From the NCBI GenBank assembly GCA_017440575.1, contig JAFSGY010000047.1, forward strand, positions 1 to 60,101: 60,101 nucleotides of DNA. Direction: 5' to 3'. A model generated the notes under the pieces. It ran no database searches. It saw only the letters and a program-made list of their open reading frames with translations, and had not been told where the DNA came from. A program made the translations under genes and the position numbers. Source of the DNA: Lachnospiraceae bacterium. Its GTDB lineage: Bacteria > Bacillota > Clostridia > Lachnospirales > Lachnospiraceae. Position 1 is the first letter of the stretch. Each line of letters opens with the position of its first letter. Positions 17,659 through 27,516 of this stretch are shown here, in pieces.

Positions 17659-18561
17659 ATGGCTATAAAGGGAAAAGGATTAGGAAAAGGATTAGATACC
17701 CTAATTCCTTCAGAATATGTACCTCCTAAAAAAACAATAGAGGAACAACAGGGAACAAATCAGGCGGAAACGATTGTCAAAATTACAAAAGTAGAACCAA
17801 ACAGAGAACAGCCGAGAAAACATTTTGATGAGGATGCATTACAGGAATTAGCAGATTCTATTAAGCAGTTTGGTCTGTTACAGCCAATTTTAGTACAGGA
17901 TAGAGGCGATTATTATGAGATTATTGCCGGAGAGAGAAGATGGCGTGCAGCGAAGCTTGCCGGATTAAAGGAAGTACCTGTTATTATAAGAAATTATACT
18001 AGTCAGGAAATTGTAGAAATATCTTTAATTGAAAATATTCAAAGAGAAGATTTAAATCCAATTGAAGAAGCATTAGCATATAAGCGTTTGTTAGAAGAAT
18101 TTAATCTGAAGCAGGATGAAGTTGCAGAAAGAGTTTCAAAGAGTAGAACTACAGTTACAAACAGTATGCGTTTATTAAAGCTTTGTGATGGGGTTCAGCA
18201 AATGATTATAGATGATATGCTTTCTACCGGACATGCAAGAGCTTTGATTCCAATTGAGGATGCAGAGCAGCAGCTACAGCTTGCACAGAGAATTTTCGAC
18301 GAGAAATTAAGTGTAAGAGAAGTTGAGAAGCTGGTTAAGGCAATCTTAAAACCTGACGATAAACCTAAGAAGGAAGAGACACCAAAGAACCTACAATATA
18401 TCTATCAGGATATTGAAGATAGATTGAAGGAAAAGCTCAGTAGAAAGGTTTCCATTAATGCAAAGGGTAAGAATGGAGCCGGAAAAATCGAAATTGAATT
18501 TTATTCCAATGAAGATTTGGATAGATTAATTGAGTTTTTGTCTAGTATGAAACAGTCATAA
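17659..18561 (+). CDS. parB: ParB/Spo0J CTPase partition protein
   Basis: ParB binds parS and spreads as a CTP-dependent sliding clamp. The 300-residue protein starts with the ParA-stimulating KGKGLGKGLDTLIP motif. The CTP-binding region has EPNREQPRKHFDE, and GERRWRAAKLAG is the box II motif. The helix-turn-helix is around VAERVSKSRTTVTNSMRLLK. The C-terminal segment is the dimerisation domain. Two perfect parS sites lie upstream of parA. Confidence 0.97.
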   Translation: MAIKGKGLGKGLDTLIPSEYVPPKKTIEEQQGTNQAETIVKITKVEPNREQPRKHFDEDALQELADSIKQFGLLQPILVQDRGDYYEIIAGERRWRAAKLAGLKEVPVIIRNYTSQEIVEISLIENIQREDLNPIEEALAYKRLLEEFNLKQDEVAERVSKSRTTVTNSMRLLKLCDGVQQMIIDDMLSTGHARALIPIEDAEQQLQLAQRIFDEKLSVREVEKLVKAILKPDDKPKKEETPKNLQYIYQDIEDRLKEKLSRKVSINAKGKNGAGKIEIEFYSNEDLDRLIEFLSSMKQS

Positions 18562-18583
18562 GTAGGGAAAAGGGGATATAAGA

Positions 18584-19117
18584 ATGAATAGTAATTTTTT
18601 AAATATGATAGGACTAGGTTCGGTAGATGTAGGGTATTTATTGCTTGGGTTACTGATTATCAATGTCATTCTGTTAATTCTAATTGTTATAGCCTTTTCG
18701 CAGATAAGTAAATTTACGAAAAAGTATAATAAGTTCATGCAGGGAAAAAATGCAGGAAGTCTGGAAACGGATATCATGAAGCTATATGAAGACAATACTT
18801 TTATTAAAAATCATGTAGAAAAGAATAGAAAAGATATTGTAGAGTTATTCAGTAGACAGAAATTTAATTTCCAGAAAATGGGACTTGTAAAATATGATGC
18901 TTTTAAGGAAATGGGAGGAAAACTTAGCTTTGCTTTAGTACTTCTGGATGAGAATGACAATGGTATTTTGTTGAATTCCGTACACAGTAGTGAAGGATGT
19001 TATTCCTATACAAAGAGAATTAAAAATGGTACTTCCGCCATTGATTTAAGTAATGAAGAAAAAGTAGCTGTAGAGAGAGCAATAGAAGGAACAGCATCAA
19101 ATCCAGATGCAGAATAA
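18584..19117 (+). CDS. DUF4446 membrane protein
   Basis: A 177-residue protein with one N-terminal membrane helix (residues 17-41, GYLLLGLLIINVILLILIVI) followed by a cytosolic helical region and a beta-rich domain containing FQKMGLVKYDAFKEMGGKLS and FALVLLDENDNGILLNSVHS. That layout matches DUF4446, whose genes commonly follow parB in Clostridia; function is unknown. AAGGGG at 18568-18573 is the ribosome site. The parAB context suggests an envelope link to chromosome organisation (inference). Confidence 0.8.
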   Translation: MNSNFLNMIGLGSVDVGYLLLGLLIINVILLILIVIAFSQISKFTKKYNKFMQGKNAGSLETDIMKLYEDNTFIKNHVEKNRKDIVELFSRQKFNFQKMGLVKYDAFKEMGGKLSFALVLLDENDNGILLNSVHSSEGCYSYTKRIKNGTSAIDLSNEEKVAVERAIEGTASNPDAE

Positions 19118-19136
19118 GAGAAAGGGGAACCTCTTT

Positions 19137-20204
19137 ATGAAATTAATTACAGTAGAAGATCTAAAGGAAGGCGATGTGCTCGCCAAAGATGTCTTGTTAG
19201 AGGACTATACTATATTACTTGGAAAAGGAACAGAAATCAAAGATGCTTATATTGATAAGCTTCGTGAGCTTTCCATTGTAACAGTTTATATTGAGGAAAA
19301 AAAGGAAGATGAGCCGAGACTTACTCTTCAGGAGATAACTATTCTGAAAGATGATGTAGAGGTAAAGATTAAGAATAAGGTAAAGGACATCTTAGAGCTT
19401 CATGTGTATCAACAGACAGAAGGCTTAAAGGAAATTGCAGAAACAGCGCAGAATATTATTATTGATATTTTAGAAGAGGATGCAGTGGTAGAACGTATCT
19501 ATGATATTAAGGAAAGAAGTGCTGACATTTATGAGCACTCCCTTACCACATGTACGATTGCAACTTTGATTGCGCTTAAGATGAAGTTATCGGAGAAAGA
19601 GGTTTATGACATTAGTGTCAGTTCATTACTTCATGATATCGGTTTAAGATATCTTGTAGTTCGTTATGAAGATCAGGATATTCACCTGTTACCTGCAAAG
19701 GATCAGGATGAATATAAGAAGCATCCGATTTACAGTTATACAGCCATTAAAAAAGAGAACTGGATTTCAGAAGAAGCAAAAAATATTATTTTGAATCATC
19801 ATGAACATAGAGATGGTTCAGGCTATTCCATGGGAACCGATTTGGTATCAAAGGCATGTCAGATATTAGGAGTCGTAGATGAATTTGATGAAATGATTTG
19901 TGGAATTGGTAAAGCAAGAATCCGCGTACATGAAGCAATCAACTGCATCAGAAATTATAGTGGAATATGGTTTGATGATGAAATTGTTCAGACCTTTTTA
20001 CAGTTGATAGCAGTATATCCGGTTGGCTCTAAGGTGAAAACCAATGAAGGTGAGCTGGCAGTTGTTATGAAGCAGAATGTTCATTTTCCAGAAAGACCAG
20101 TGCTTCGTGTTATAAATGACAAATACGGACAACCTATTAATAAAGAAAAGATTATTGATTTGATTCAGGAAACAAAAATTGTTATTCAGGAAGTAATCAA
20201 ATAG
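19137..20204 (+). CDS. HD-GYP domain protein, putative c-di-GMP phosphodiesterase
   Basis: A 355-residue cytosolic protein. I start at ATG 19137 because AAAGGGG at 19121-19127 is well placed and the family start is MKLITVEDLKEGDVLAKDV. The HD-GYP core has SLLHDIG (HD), the later HH pair in NHHEHRDGSGYS (canonical HHExxDGxGYP, with the last P as S) and VVDEFDEM. Such enzymes hydrolyse cyclic di-GMP. There is no receiver or membrane domain. It begins 19 bp after DUF4446 and is probably in the par operon. Confidence 0.85.
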   Translation: MKLITVEDLKEGDVLAKDVLLEDYTILLGKGTEIKDAYIDKLRELSIVTVYIEEKKEDEPRLTLQEITILKDDVEVKIKNKVKDILELHVYQQTEGLKEIAETAQNIIIDILEEDAVVERIYDIKERSADIYEHSLTTCTIATLIALKMKLSEKEVYDISVSSLLHDIGLRYLVVRYEDQDIHLLPAKDQDEYKKHPIYSYTAIKKENWISEEAKNIILNHHEHRDGSGYSMGTDLVSKACQILGVVDEFDEMICGIGKARIRVHEAINCIRNYSGIWFDDEIVQTFLQLIAVYPVGSKVKTNEGELAVVMKQNVHFPERPVLRVINDKYGQPINKEKIIDLIQETKIVIQEVIK

Positions 20205-20315
20205 TATAGATGAGCAAATTCACGATATATTTTTGCTTGTAATCGGAACGAAGTGACGGTAATAAACTCAGGAAACTGAGCATGATATATAAAAAGAGTT
20301 AAAGGAGTAATAAAA

Positions 20316-21593
20316 ATGATCGACATTAAATTCTTACGAGAAAATCCAGAGGTAGTTAAGGAAAATATTAAAAAGAAATTTCAGGATCATAAATTGCCAC
20401 TTGTTGATGAAGTAATCGTGCTTGATGCAGAAGCAAGAAAAACACAGCAGGAAGCAGATAATCTTCGTGCAGAAAGAAATAAAATCTCTAAACAAATTGG
20501 TGCGTTAATGGCACAAGGCAAGAAGGAAGAAGCGGAAGAAGTGAAAAAGCAGGTAGCTGCACAGGCTTCCAAATTAGAAGAGCTTGCAGAAAAAGAGAAG
20601 GAACTCAATGAAAAAGTAACTAAGATTATGATGACGATTCCAAACATCATTGATCCAAGTGTTCCAATTGGTAAAAGTGATGAAGAGAACGTAGAGGTTC
20701 AGAAGTATGGCGAGCCTGTTGTACCGGAATTCGAGATTCCATATCATACCGATATTATGGAGAGATTAAAGGGAATCGATCTCGACAGTGCAAGAAAGGT
20801 AGCAGGAAATGGTTTCTACTATTTGATGGGAGATATCGCCAGATTACATTCTGCAGTTATTTCTTATGCAAGAGATTTCATGATTGAAAGAGGCTTCACT
20901 TATTGTATTCCGCCATTCATGATTCGTAGTAATGTTGTAACAGGCGTTATGAGCTTTGATGAAATGGAAGCTATGATGTATAAAATCGAAGGTGAAGACT
21001 TATACTTAATCGGAACCAGTGAACACTCCATGATTGGTAAGTTCATCGATACCATTATTCCTGAGCAGGAGCTTCCACACACACTGACCAGCTATTCTCC
21101 TTGTTTCAGAAAGGAAAAAGGTGCACACGGTCTTGAAGAAAGAGGTGTATACAGAATCCATCAGTTTGAGAAGCAGGAAATGGTAGTCGTATGTAAGCCG
21201 GAAGAGTCTATGGAGTGGTTTGATAAGCTATGGCAGAACACCGTAGATTTATTCCGTTCTCTTGATATTCCAGTTCGTACTCTTGAGTGCTGTTCCGGTG
21301 ACCTTGCTGACTTAAAGGTGAAGTCTATTGACGTAGAAGCATGGTCTCCAAGACAGAAGAAATATTTCGAGGTAGGAAGCTGCTCTAATTTAGGAGATGC
21401 TCAGGCAAGAAGACTTAAAATTCGTGTAAACGGTGAAAGTGGAAAGTATTTTGCACATACCTTGAATAATACAGTAGTAGCACCACCTAGAATGTTAATC
21501 GCATTCCTTGAGAACAATTTACAGGAAGACGGCTCTGTACGTATTCCAAAGGCATTACAGCCATACATGGGTGGAAAAACAGAGATTAGATAA
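20316..21593 (+). CDS. serS: Seryl-tRNA synthetase
   Basis: SerRS charges tRNA-Ser. The 425-residue enzyme has the N-terminal coiled-coil arm (about residues 30-110, rich in Lys/Glu/Ala) and class II catalytic motifs: TSEHSMIGKF, SYSPCFRKEKGAHG (motif 2 region) and NTVVAPPRMLIAFLENN (motif 3). AAAGGAG precedes the ATG. The 111-bp leader contains no T-box signature; it has only a small CTCAG-GAAA-CTGAG hairpin. Confidence 0.97.
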   Translation: MIDIKFLRENPEVVKENIKKKFQDHKLPLVDEVIVLDAEARKTQQEADNLRAERNKISKQIGALMAQGKKEEAEEVKKQVAAQASKLEELAEKEKELNEKVTKIMMTIPNIIDPSVPIGKSDEENVEVQKYGEPVVPEFEIPYHTDIMERLKGIDLDSARKVAGNGFYYLMGDIARLHSAVISYARDFMIERGFTYCIPPFMIRSNVVTGVMSFDEMEAMMYKIEGEDLYLIGTSEHSMIGKFIDTIIPEQELPHTLTSYSPCFRKEKGAHGLEERGVYRIHQFEKQEMVVVCKPEESMEWFDKLWQNTVDLFRSLDIPVRTLECCSGDLADLKVKSIDVEAWSPRQKKYFEVGSCSNLGDAQARRLKIRVNGESGKYFAHTLNNTVVAPPRMLIAFLENNLQEDGSVRIPKALQPYMGGKTEIR

Positions 21594-21623
21594 TAGTAGT
21601 AAAAAGATAGAAGGGCTGCATGA

Positions 21624-22565
21624 GTGCACAGATATTTAAGAGCAATAGGCTTTAGTAATGTAAAAAAAAGAGAAGAACTGCAAAAGTTGATTCATGAGGT
21701 TGTCGTAACGGCAATCTCTAAGAATCATACCAAAGAAGAAGCCTCATCAAAGAAAAAACAGAAAAAATATTGGTCTGATATGGATATTGTTGCTGACGAT
21801 GATGAACAGGTTTATGCAGAATTATATCTTGATTTTGCTACCGATGCAGGAATTTGTGTTCGTGGACAGTTTGATGAAAAGAATACTTTTTTGTATGAAT
21901 ACTATTTCCCATATCTAAAGGGAAGACAAATTAGTTCTAACGAAGACATAACCGTAGAGCGTCATGCAGAGAAGGAATCCTATGCCGGAATTTGTGATGA
22001 TATTAAGGTAGGTGTTTCTCTTATCTTTTATCTGCAAAATATGGTTCCATACAAACGTATGAAGACGTTAAAAAGATTGCCGGTTAAGGGAACATCCTTG
22101 ATTATTAGCGGATTATCGGTAAGTGGTACCATTATGATGCCAATTATCAAAAATGAGCAAGAAAAGCGAAAAATCAAAAAAGCTTCTAATGAAAGAAACC
22201 AGCTCTTAGCACAAGCAAGAATGGGAAATGAGGAAGCGATTGAGAGTCTGACACTTGACGATATGGATACCTATACTACGATATCCAGAAAGATTCAGAA
22301 GGAAGATGTTTTTAGTCTGGTAGACACCTATTTTATGCCTTATGGTGTGGAGTGTGACCAATATTCTATTCTGGGCGAGATTGTGGAATGTCGTCAGGAA
22401 CAGAATCGCATAACAAAGGAAGAAATTGTTTTTATGACAATAGAATGTAATGAGCTGACCTTTGATGTGTGTATCAATAAGGAGGATCTCTTCGGAGAAC
22501 CGGCGATAGGCAGACGATTCAAAGGAACCGTATGGTTACAGGGATATATAGAATTTCCTCAATAA
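21624..22565 (+). CDS. DUF3881 family protein
   Basis: A 313-residue soluble protein starting (GTG) MHRYLRAIGFSNVKKREELQ, which fits DUF3881, a family found mainly in Lachnospiraceae near serS. Landmarks are an Ala-Glu-Leu-Tyr-Leu-Asp-Phe strand, ENDITVERHAEKESYAG-like HAEKESYAG, and a closing FGEPAIGRRFKGTVWLQGYI. Function unknown. GAAGGG at 21610-21615 supports the GTG start. Confidence 0.75.
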   Translation: MHRYLRAIGFSNVKKREELQKLIHEVVVTAISKNHTKEEASSKKKQKKYWSDMDIVADDDEQVYAELYLDFATDAGICVRGQFDEKNTFLYEYYFPYLKGRQISSNEDITVERHAEKESYAGICDDIKVGVSLIFYLQNMVPYKRMKTLKRLPVKGTSLIISGLSVSGTIMMPIIKNEQEKRKIKKASNERNQLLAQARMGNEEAIESLTLDDMDTYTTISRKIQKEDVFSLVDTYFMPYGVECDQYSILGEIVECRQEQNRITKEEIVFMTIECNELTFDVCINKEDLFGEPAIGRRFKGTVWLQGYIEFPQ

Positions 22566-22570
22566 AGCTA

Positions 22571-22598
22571 TTGAAATCAACAAAACTTCTGATATAAT
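22571..22598 (+). promoter_or_regulatory. Promoter of tRNA-Arg
   Basis: TTGAAA at 22571-22576 and TATAAT at 22593-22598, 16 bp apart, 35 bp upstream of the tRNA. Confidence 0.75.
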
Positions 22599-22633
22599 AA
22601 ATAAGTACAATATTATGTGAATAAGTTGTACTC

Positions 22634-22705
22634 GTTTCCTTAGTTAAATGGATATAACAGCCCCCTCCTAAGGGGCAGTTGAGGGTTCGATTCCCCCAGG
22701 GAACG
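22634..22705 (+). tRNA. tRNA-Arg (CCU)
   Basis: A 72-nt cloverleaf. The acceptor GTTTCCT pairs with AGGGAAC (one G-U). The anticodon stem GCCCC/GGGGC encloses loop CTCCTAA with anticodon CCU. The T-arm is GGGGGTTCGATTCCCCC-like (GAGGGTTCGATTCCCCC). CCA is not encoded. It has its own promoter and terminator. Confidence 0.95.
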
Positions 22706-22711
22706 TTAGAG

Positions 22712-22739
22712 AGCCAGAAACAGGAGTTTCTGGCTTTTT
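22712..22739 (+). terminator. Terminator after tRNA-Arg
   Basis: AGCCAGAAAC, short loop, GTTTCTGGCT followed by five T residues, starting 7 bp after the tRNA. Confidence 0.9.
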
Positions 22740-22763
22740 CCGATTTTAGAAGGGAGAGCATAG

Positions 22764-23717
22764 TTGAATTATATCGTACTAGATATGGAATGGAATCAGG
22801 CTGCTGATCCCAAGACCAAGGAAGAGAATCAGCTGATTTTTGAGATTATAGAAATTGGCGCTGTAAAACTAAATGAAGAAAAAAAGCAGATTGCATCCTT
22901 TCATGAGTTGATAAGACCACAGGTTTTTCATCGTATGCATCAGATAACAGGAGAGCTCATTCACTTGAAAATGGAGCAGCTTGAGAATTGTAGAACCTTT
23001 ACGGAGGTAGCAAAGGATTTCTTAGAATGGTGTGGCGAAGATTATGTCTTTTGTACATGGGGGAATCTTGATCTTTTAGAGCTTCAGCGTAATATGGATT
23101 ACTATCAGATGCCGCCATTATCCGATAAACCGCTTAGATATTATGATGTGCAGAAGTTGTTTAGTATTGCATATGAAGATAAAAAGTCAAGAAGAACCTT
23201 GGAATATGCCATAGATTATTTAGAAATTGAAAAAGATATTGCCTTTCATCGTGCAGACAGTGATGCTTATTATACGGCAAAGGTATTAGAGCGTTTTTAC
23301 CATCCGGCAATTTTTCATAATTATTCTTTTGATACCTATCGCCTGCCAAAAACTAGAGCAGATGAGATACATGTCGTATTTGATGATTATGAGAAATATA
23401 TATCAAGGGCATTTGCAGATAAGCTTACGGCCATGGATGATAGAGAAGTAATCTCTACTAGATGTTTTATCTGTGGAGCAAATACCAAGAAGAAGATTCC
23501 ATGGTTTACCATGAACGGAAAGCATTATTATGCGATTGTAACCTGTGACAGACATGGACTTTTAAAGGGGAAGATTCGTATGCGTAAATCGGTTGATGAT
23601 AGAATCTATGTGGTAAAGACCATGAAGCAGGTAAGTGAAGAAACGGTGCAGGAGTTGATAAGCCGTAAAGAGCAATCCAGAGAGAATCGCAAGGATAAAA
23701 GGAAGAAAACAAAATAA
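22764..23717 (+). CDS. DnaQ-like 3'-5' exonuclease
   Basis: A 317-residue DEDDh/RNase-T-fold exonuclease. Exo I is IVLDMEWNQ (D and E ligands), exo II lies around WGNLDLLELQRN, and exo III is AFHRADSDAYYTAKVLE with the catalytic His and Asp. A basic C-terminus (RKEQSRENRKDKRKKTK) follows a ~90-residue region with paired cysteines (CFICG and later CDRHG), possibly a zinc site. TTG 22764 with AAGGGAG at 22750-22756 is the likely start. Substrate (RNA or DNA) is not determined. Confidence 0.82.
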   Translation: MNYIVLDMEWNQAADPKTKEENQLIFEIIEIGAVKLNEEKKQIASFHELIRPQVFHRMHQITGELIHLKMEQLENCRTFTEVAKDFLEWCGEDYVFCTWGNLDLLELQRNMDYYQMPPLSDKPLRYYDVQKLFSIAYEDKKSRRTLEYAIDYLEIEKDIAFHRADSDAYYTAKVLERFYHPAIFHNYSFDTYRLPKTRADEIHVVFDDYEKYISRAFADKLTAMDDREVISTRCFICGANTKKKIPWFTMNGKHYYAIVTCDRHGLLKGKIRMRKSVDDRIYVVKTMKQVSEETVQELISRKEQSRENRKDKRKKTK

Positions 23718-23729
23718 AGTGAGCAGAAA

Positions 23730-23763
23730 AGTACATTTGACAGTGCATCAAATGTGCTTTTTT
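23730..23763 (+). terminator. Terminator after the exonuclease gene
   Basis: AGTACATTTG pairs with CAAATGTGCT and is followed by T residues. Confidence 0.8.
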
Positions 23764-23857
23764 ATATTGAAAGATAATTTTTTAACAAAGAAATTGTTTT
23801 AAATATAAGAAAAAACACTAAAAATGGAAAGTTTTAGAATGCAAATTTAAAAGTAGA

Positions 23858-23886
23858 TTGTAAATTGTAACACAATATGCTAAAAT
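23858..23886 (+). promoter_or_regulatory. Promoter of the chemoreceptor gene
   Basis: TTGTAA at 23858-23863, 17 bp, then TGC-TAAAAT (extended -10) at 23878-23886. It does not match the motility sigma-28 consensus. Confidence 0.5.
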
Positions 23887-23952
23887 GGCTGTAAATAGAT
23901 TAATGATTTTTTGGGGATTGATAAAAAATAAACAAAGCTAGGAGGATTTCTT

Positions 23953-25677
23953 ATGAAACAAAAAAAAGGACTTGGCATTCATAGTTTCCTTACAGAATTA
24001 TTGCTAATTTGTATTGTTCCATTGGTGGTATTAGCGATTGTAATCATATTAGTGGCATCCAGCAATATGAGGTCAGGATTACAACAGCAGGCAATACAGA
24101 CCTTGCAATCAACCGTTACAGCGGTTAAGGCTGCGTATGTGAATCTGAATGATGGAGACTTCTATGTAGATGAAAATGGTAGCTTTATGAAGGGTGATTA
24201 TAATATCACAGAGAATATGACTACCATAGATGAATATACAGATGGATTGGATACAGATGTAACCTTATTTTTTGGCGATACTCGTATGGCAACCTCTCTT
24301 TTTGATACATCAGGTAATCGAATTATTGGTACACAGGCTGGTGCACAGGTAATAGAAACCGTATTAAATAAAGGGCAGGTGTTTACTTCTTATGATACAA
24401 CCATTAACAATCAGAATTATTATTGCTATTATACACCATTAGAGAATCCGGATGGTTCTATCATTGGTATGGTATTTGCAGGTCAGCCTAGTGAAGAGAT
24501 AGATTCCTTTATTCAGGAGAAGACGACAAATGTTACAACGATGGCAGTTCTTTGTGCAGTTATAATTGCCGTTATAGTAACGCTTATTTCAAAAAAAATA
24601 GTAAAAATATTAATGGGTATGGAATATCTTGTTAATGAACTTGCAGAAGGTAACTTGACATGTGAAATGGATGCAAAGGTATTAAAGCGCAGGGATGAAT
24701 TTGGTCATAGTGCGCAGGCAATGGCTAAGCTGCAGGAAGAGCTTCGTGAAATCATTGGTCATATTCAGGAATCAGCAGGTCAGGTTTTAAATGATGGAAA
24801 TGAACTGGAAGGTATTGCGGTTCAGGCTAGTACCACAGCAGAAGAGGTAAGTTCTGCAGTTGAAGATATCTCTAAGGGTGCTCAGTCACAGGCAGAGGAT
24901 ACCGAAGTTGCAACAACACAGGTTAATCAAATGGGCGAGTTGATTCAGGCAATTGTAGATAATGTAGCAAGATTAAATGAGACCTCTTTAACCATGCAAA
25001 CAACAGGTGAAGCATCTGCTGAGACAATGAAGGAGCTTAGCGAATATAATGACAGAACCGTAGAGGCGATTTATAAGGTATCGGATAATGTTAAGGCAAC
25101 CGACGATTCCGTAAATGAGATTGCTGCAGCAGTGGAATTGATTACGAATATTGCAAGTCAGACCAATCTCTTATCTCTGAATGCTTCTATCGAGGCAGCA
25201 AGAGCAGGTGAGGCAGGAAGAGGCTTTGCGGTTGTAGCTTCTGAGATTTCCAAGCTTTCTGATGAATCCAATGCTTCTGCAAAGAAGATACAGGATATTA
25301 TTCAGGAATTAGCAAGTGATTCCAAGAATTCTATGGCATTAATGGAAGAGGTAAAGCATACCTTACAGCAACAGCAGGAGAAGCTTACGGCAACCAAGAA
25401 TCAATTCGAAGATGTTATAACAGATATCGAAACATCCAGAAGAGATACCAATACCATCAATGAGCAGACAAAGGAATGTGATAATGCAAGACAGACAGTT
25501 GTTGGAATTATTGAAAATCTGTCAGCAATATCAGAAGAAAATGCAGCTGCAACACAGCAGACTACAGCTTCTATGGAAGAGTTGAATGCTACCATTAATC
25601 TGGTTGCAAATTCAGCAACAACCTTAAAGGATTTAGCAGTTTCTTTAGACAAAGATACCAAGTTCTTCAAGCTATAA
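23953..25677 (+). CDS. Methyl-accepting chemotaxis protein
   Basis: A 574-residue chemoreceptor. Membrane helices lie at about residues 13-35 and 197-217. The extracellular part is a Cache-type sensor ([40 protein letters not shown]). A HAMP domain follows at about 215-268. The signalling hairpin tip is [20 protein letters not shown] followed by [17 protein letters not shown]. Cache receptors usually bind small organic ligands; this one's is unknown. AGGAGG precedes the ATG. It is monocistronic, ending at a strong bidirectional terminator. Confidence 0.94.
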   Translation: MKQKKGLGIHSFLTELLLICIVPLVVLAIVIILVASSNMRSGLQQQAIQTLQSTVTAVKAAYVNLNDGDFYVDENGSFMKGDYNITENMTTIDEYTDGLDTDVTLFFGDTRMATSLFDTSGNRIIGTQAGAQVIETVLNKGQVFTSYDTTINNQNYYCYYTPLENPDGSIIGMVFAGQPSEEIDSFIQEKTTNVTTMAVLCAVIIAVIVTLISKKIVKILMGMEYLVNELAEGNLTCEMDAKVLKRRDEFGHSAQAMAKLQEELREIIGHIQESAGQVLNDGNELEGIAVQASTTAEEVSSAVEDISKGAQSQAEDTEVATTQVNQMGELIQAIVDNVARLNETSLTMQTTGEASAETMKELSEYNDRTVEAIYKVSDNVKATDDSVNEIAAAVELITNIASQTNLLSLNASIEAARAGEAGRGFAVVASEISKLSDESNASAKKIQDIIQELASDSKNSMALMEEVKHTLQQQQEKLTATKNQFEDVITDIETSRRDTNTINEQTKECDNARQTVVGIIENLSAISEENAAATQQTTASMEELNATINLVANSATTLKDLAVSLDKDTKFFKL

Positions 25678-25688
25678 GAATATAATAA

Positions 25689-25722
25689 AAGAGGTTAGCA
25701 TTTTTGCTAACCTCTTGTTTTT
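25689..25722. terminator. Bidirectional terminator between convergent genes
   Basis: AAGAGGTTAGCA and TGCTAACCTCTT form a 12-bp stem, with T-runs usable from both the chemoreceptor (plus) and the carboxypeptidase (minus). Confidence 0.9.
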
Positions 25723-27331
25723 AATCATACGTTCTACGAAAAGTAGAATATTTTCTTTTTTTATAGGCCTTTCTCTTTCGTTTCATCTGTTGACGCTGTC
25801 TTTTTGCAGCTCGGCGAGCATTCTTTTTTGCAATTCTGTTATCTCTAATACGCTGTTTTTTTCTTTTGTTACTCTGGCCTCTTGGAGAGAAGCTGTAACT
25901 GCTTAAAATTGATAAAAATACCATAATCAGGATAATGACACCAGCAATAATAATAACACCAATAATTACTTTCTTTACATTGATAAAGATAATATTTTGT
26001 CCTGTCTGTTGTTCTTCCTCCGTAATAGCAAGACTTGCAGTTTCTGATGAGAATTCAGCAGAAGCTTCATCAGGTGTAGAGAAGTTAAATTGCTCTGGAA
26101 GTGAGGTAGAGAACATAATGTCACAAGTGCCGATTGGAACATTGGAATAGGAGTATTCAATGGTAGCAATGACATTGGAATCTGCTTCCTTTGAATAAGT
26201 AACCTTAGAATCTGCATCCTCAAATTCAGCTGTGTTTGGAACAATAATATAAGAATCGGTTTCCATTGACATTAAAGGAGTAGAATCGCCAAATAAATCA
26301 CTTCCCGTATCGAATAAATCTAAGTTGTCCATAGAGTATTTGGTTTCATAATCATCTACCATTAGTTTTTTAAAATTTTCAAAACCATAATTAAAAAGCT
26401 TAATGGTATCTTCAAACTGACAAGGTGTTTCTTCCTTGAAAACAACACAGACAAGCTTCATTCCGTCCTTTTCAGCACCGGAAACCAATGTTTGCCGTGA
26501 CTGGGATACAAAGCCTGTTTTACTGCCAAGCAAATAAGGATATGCAAGTTCACGAGTTTTCAATAGCTTATTCTTGGAATTAATCCAAATGTCATCCGGC
26601 TGTGTAGCAGTCGGTGGAATGTTGTAATTTGGCGTTGAGGACATCTTACAAAGCATCTCGTTATTGAAGAATTCACAGCCTATTAGGGCAAGGTCATATG
26701 CACTGGTATAATGATTCTCATCATGAAGCCCATTTGCATTCATAAAATGTGTATTCTTACAGCCAAGCTCTTTTGCCTTTTCATTCATAATAGCGGCAAA
26801 GGCTTCAGCTGTTGGCTCTTTTCCCAAGCATGCAGCAACATGTTCACCTACAGCGGAGGCAGCTTCATTGGCAGAACCTACGAGGACACCATACATGGCC
26901 TGTTCTAAGGTGATGATTTCTCCTTCATCCATGCCCATGTTAGAGCCATCGCTGGGAACTTCGTAAACCGCAGCATGAGAAAAGGTAACTTTGTCATTTA
27001 AATCACAGTTTTGAGCTGCTAGCAGACAGGTCATAATCTTAGTGGTGCTTGCAGGAAACATTTTTGTATCAATATTCTTAGCATACAGAATGGTATGTGT
27101 ATTCATTTCCATTAATATAGCAGATTCTGCACCAATAGCAGGACCTTCCGGCCAGCCGGAGATTTCATTTGACTGAATAGGAAGGGATTTTCGGCTTTCC
27201 ATCTCAGCCTCATAATCAACAGCGGCAAAGGTAGAAATCGAAGAAAATAATATAGTAGAGCAAAGAACAGAGGAAAGCATAAGCTTAGCCAGACCTTTGC
27301 GATATTTTGTAATAGATTGCTTAATATTCAT
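25721..27331 (-). CDS. D-alanyl-D-alanine carboxypeptidase with basic C-terminal tail
   Basis: A 536-residue penicillin-binding protein of the DacA type, which removes the terminal D-Ala of peptidoglycan stem peptides. A signal peptide (about residues 15-37) is followed by the SxxK motif STTK at 95-98, the SxN motif GSANEAAS and the KTG triad in LGSKTGF. A beta-rich region follows, then a membrane helix (VIIGVIIIAGVIILIMVFLS) near residue 460. The last 55 residues are about half Lys/Arg (for example NRIAKKNARRAAKRQRQQMK). DacA proteins normally end in an amphipathic anchor, so a transmembrane helix with a basic cytosolic tail is unusual. Confidence 0.92.
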   Translation of the reverse strand: MNIKQSITKYRKGLAKLMLSSVLCSTILFSSISTFAAVDYEAEMESRKSLPIQSNEISGWPEGPAIGAESAILMEMNTHTILYAKNIDTKMFPASTTKIMTCLLAAQNCDLNDKVTFSHAAVYEVPSDGSNMGMDEGEIITLEQAMYGVLVGSANEAASAVGEHVAACLGKEPTAEAFAAIMNEKAKELGCKNTHFMNANGLHDENHYTSAYDLALIGCEFFNNEMLCKMSSTPNYNIPPTATQPDDIWINSKNKLLKTRELAYPYLLGSKTGFVSQSRQTLVSGAEKDGMKLVCVVFKEETPCQFEDTIKLFNYGFENFKKLMVDDYETKYSMDNLDLFDTGSDLFGDSTPLMSMETDSYIIVPNTAEFEDADSKVTYSKEADSNVIATIEYSYSNVPIGTCDIMFSTSLPEQFNFSTPDEASAEFSSETASLAITEEEQQTGQNIIFINVKKVIIGVIIIAGVIILIMVFLSILSSYSFSPRGQSNKRKKQRIRDNRIAKKNARRAAKRQRQQMKRKRKAYKKRKYSTFRRTYD

Positions 27332-27516
27332 GTTAAAACTCGAACCTTTCGTGTAACGGATTCCATACTTTAAAGTACAAGCTTAGTTTACACTATTTTG
27401 ATAAAAATAAGTAGAGGATATTCATGATTTTAGTGACGAAAAAGTACATAAGGTGTAGAATAGGGATAAATGCGTCAGTGTTGAATAGCTATGAATAGAT
27501 AGAAGTGAGGAAAATT

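Noticed and set aside
20205-20315. T-box riboswitch upstream of serS
   Set aside because: The leader is only 111 bp and lacks the T-box and specifier-loop sequences; only a small CTCAG/CTGAG hairpin is present.
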